Shown here piece by piece: positions 6,135 to 6,231 of a DNA stretch of 6,231 bases (positions are counted from its first letter, which is position 1; each line of letters begins with the position of its first letter). The notes below the pieces were generated by a model. The model worked only from the letters and a program-made list of their open reading frames with translations. It searched no databases and was not told the DNA's origin. This DNA is from Spirochaetaceae bacterium (GTDB lineage Bacteria; Spirochaetota; Spirochaetia; SZUA-6; Fen-1364): positions 1-6,231 of the forward strand of contig PLNO01000247.1 of the NCBI GenBank assembly GCA_003141795.1. The letters are read 5' to 3'. The position numbers and the translations under genes were made by a program.

Positions 6135-6231
6135 GAGCCCGTCGAGCCGGGCGATCCCCATCGCTTCGAGCCGGCCCGGCGCGAGTTCATCGAGCCGGCC
6201 CGCGACCGCGTACTCCACGAGCGCCCCCGCC
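6114..6231 (-). CDS. C-terminal end of an unidentified protein, 5' part beyond window
   Basis: The minus-strand frame ending at the TGA at 6116-6114 is open to the right edge, giving 38 complete codons. Its third codon positions are almost all G or C, as in the other genes here, while the other two minus frames are either stopped or give Arg/Ser-rich shadow protein. The visible tail contains three consecutive octads, GRLDELAP, GRLEAMGI and ARLDGLLP, each with Arg-Leu-acidic at its centre, and ends PVAPR. The identity cannot be told from this piece. Its 3' end overlaps the convergent lipoprotein gene by 21 bp. Confidence 0.55.
   Translation of the reverse strand, partial: AGALVEYAVAGRLDELAPGRLEAMGIARLDGLLPVAPR
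6142..6198. repeat. Three copies of TCGAGCCGG at exact 24-bp spacing
   Basis: The 9-mer TCGAGCCGG starts at 6142, 6166 and 6190. The period of 24 bp equals eight codons of the minus-strand reading frame, where each copy covers the Arg-Leu-Asp/Glu core of an octad. The repeat is therefore best explained as a protein-level repeat in the gene running in from the right edge. More copies may lie outside the window. Confidence 0.7.

Overview
This is a GC-rich bacterial stretch, densely packed with genes. From left to right it carries: the first 750 codons of a presequence-protease-like M16C metallopeptidase (minus strand, cut by the left edge); a plus-strand pair encoding the EF-P beta-lysyltransferase EpmA and its substrate, elongation factor P; a minus-strand LeuA-family acyltransferase; a plus-strand lipoprotein of unknown function; and the last 38 codons of a minus-strand protein cut by the right edge. 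I see no RNA gene, mobile element or CRISPR array.

The EF-P sequence (loop YVNPGKGSAF, C-terminus close to NTETKEYQERVN) resembles spirochaete EF-Ps as I remember them. A high-GC member of Spirochaetota is therefore my best guess, but it rests on remembered similarity and is not certain. Nothing here looks horizontally acquired.

Layout: the M16C gene and epmA diverge from a 70-bp gap (2253-2322). epmA and efp follow each other with 10 bp between them, and the efp ribosome-binding site directly follows the epmA stop codon. efp converges on the LeuA-like gene with a 27-bp gap holding an imperfect dyad. The LeuA-like gene and the lipoprotein gene diverge from a 100-bp gap. The lipoprotein gene converges on the right-edge gene with a 21-bp overlap.

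Function: the clear functional unit is epmA-efp. EpmA would attach beta-lysine to Lys32 at the tip of the EF-P loop, helping ribosomes through polyproline stretches. The aminomutase EpmB that makes beta-lysine is not in this window. The other genes have no evident link to this pathway.

The most interesting points are: three genes (M16C, epmA, leuA-like) whose good -10 boxes lie only 5-9 nt before the ATG and that lack a Shine-Dalgarno, suggesting leaderless mRNAs; a near-identical -10 block at epmA and efp; a LeuA-family enzyme with a changed active-site signature and no HxSGIHxDG-type motif; and a 24-bp-periodic repeat in the right-edge gene. I do not see a clearly new multi-gene system.
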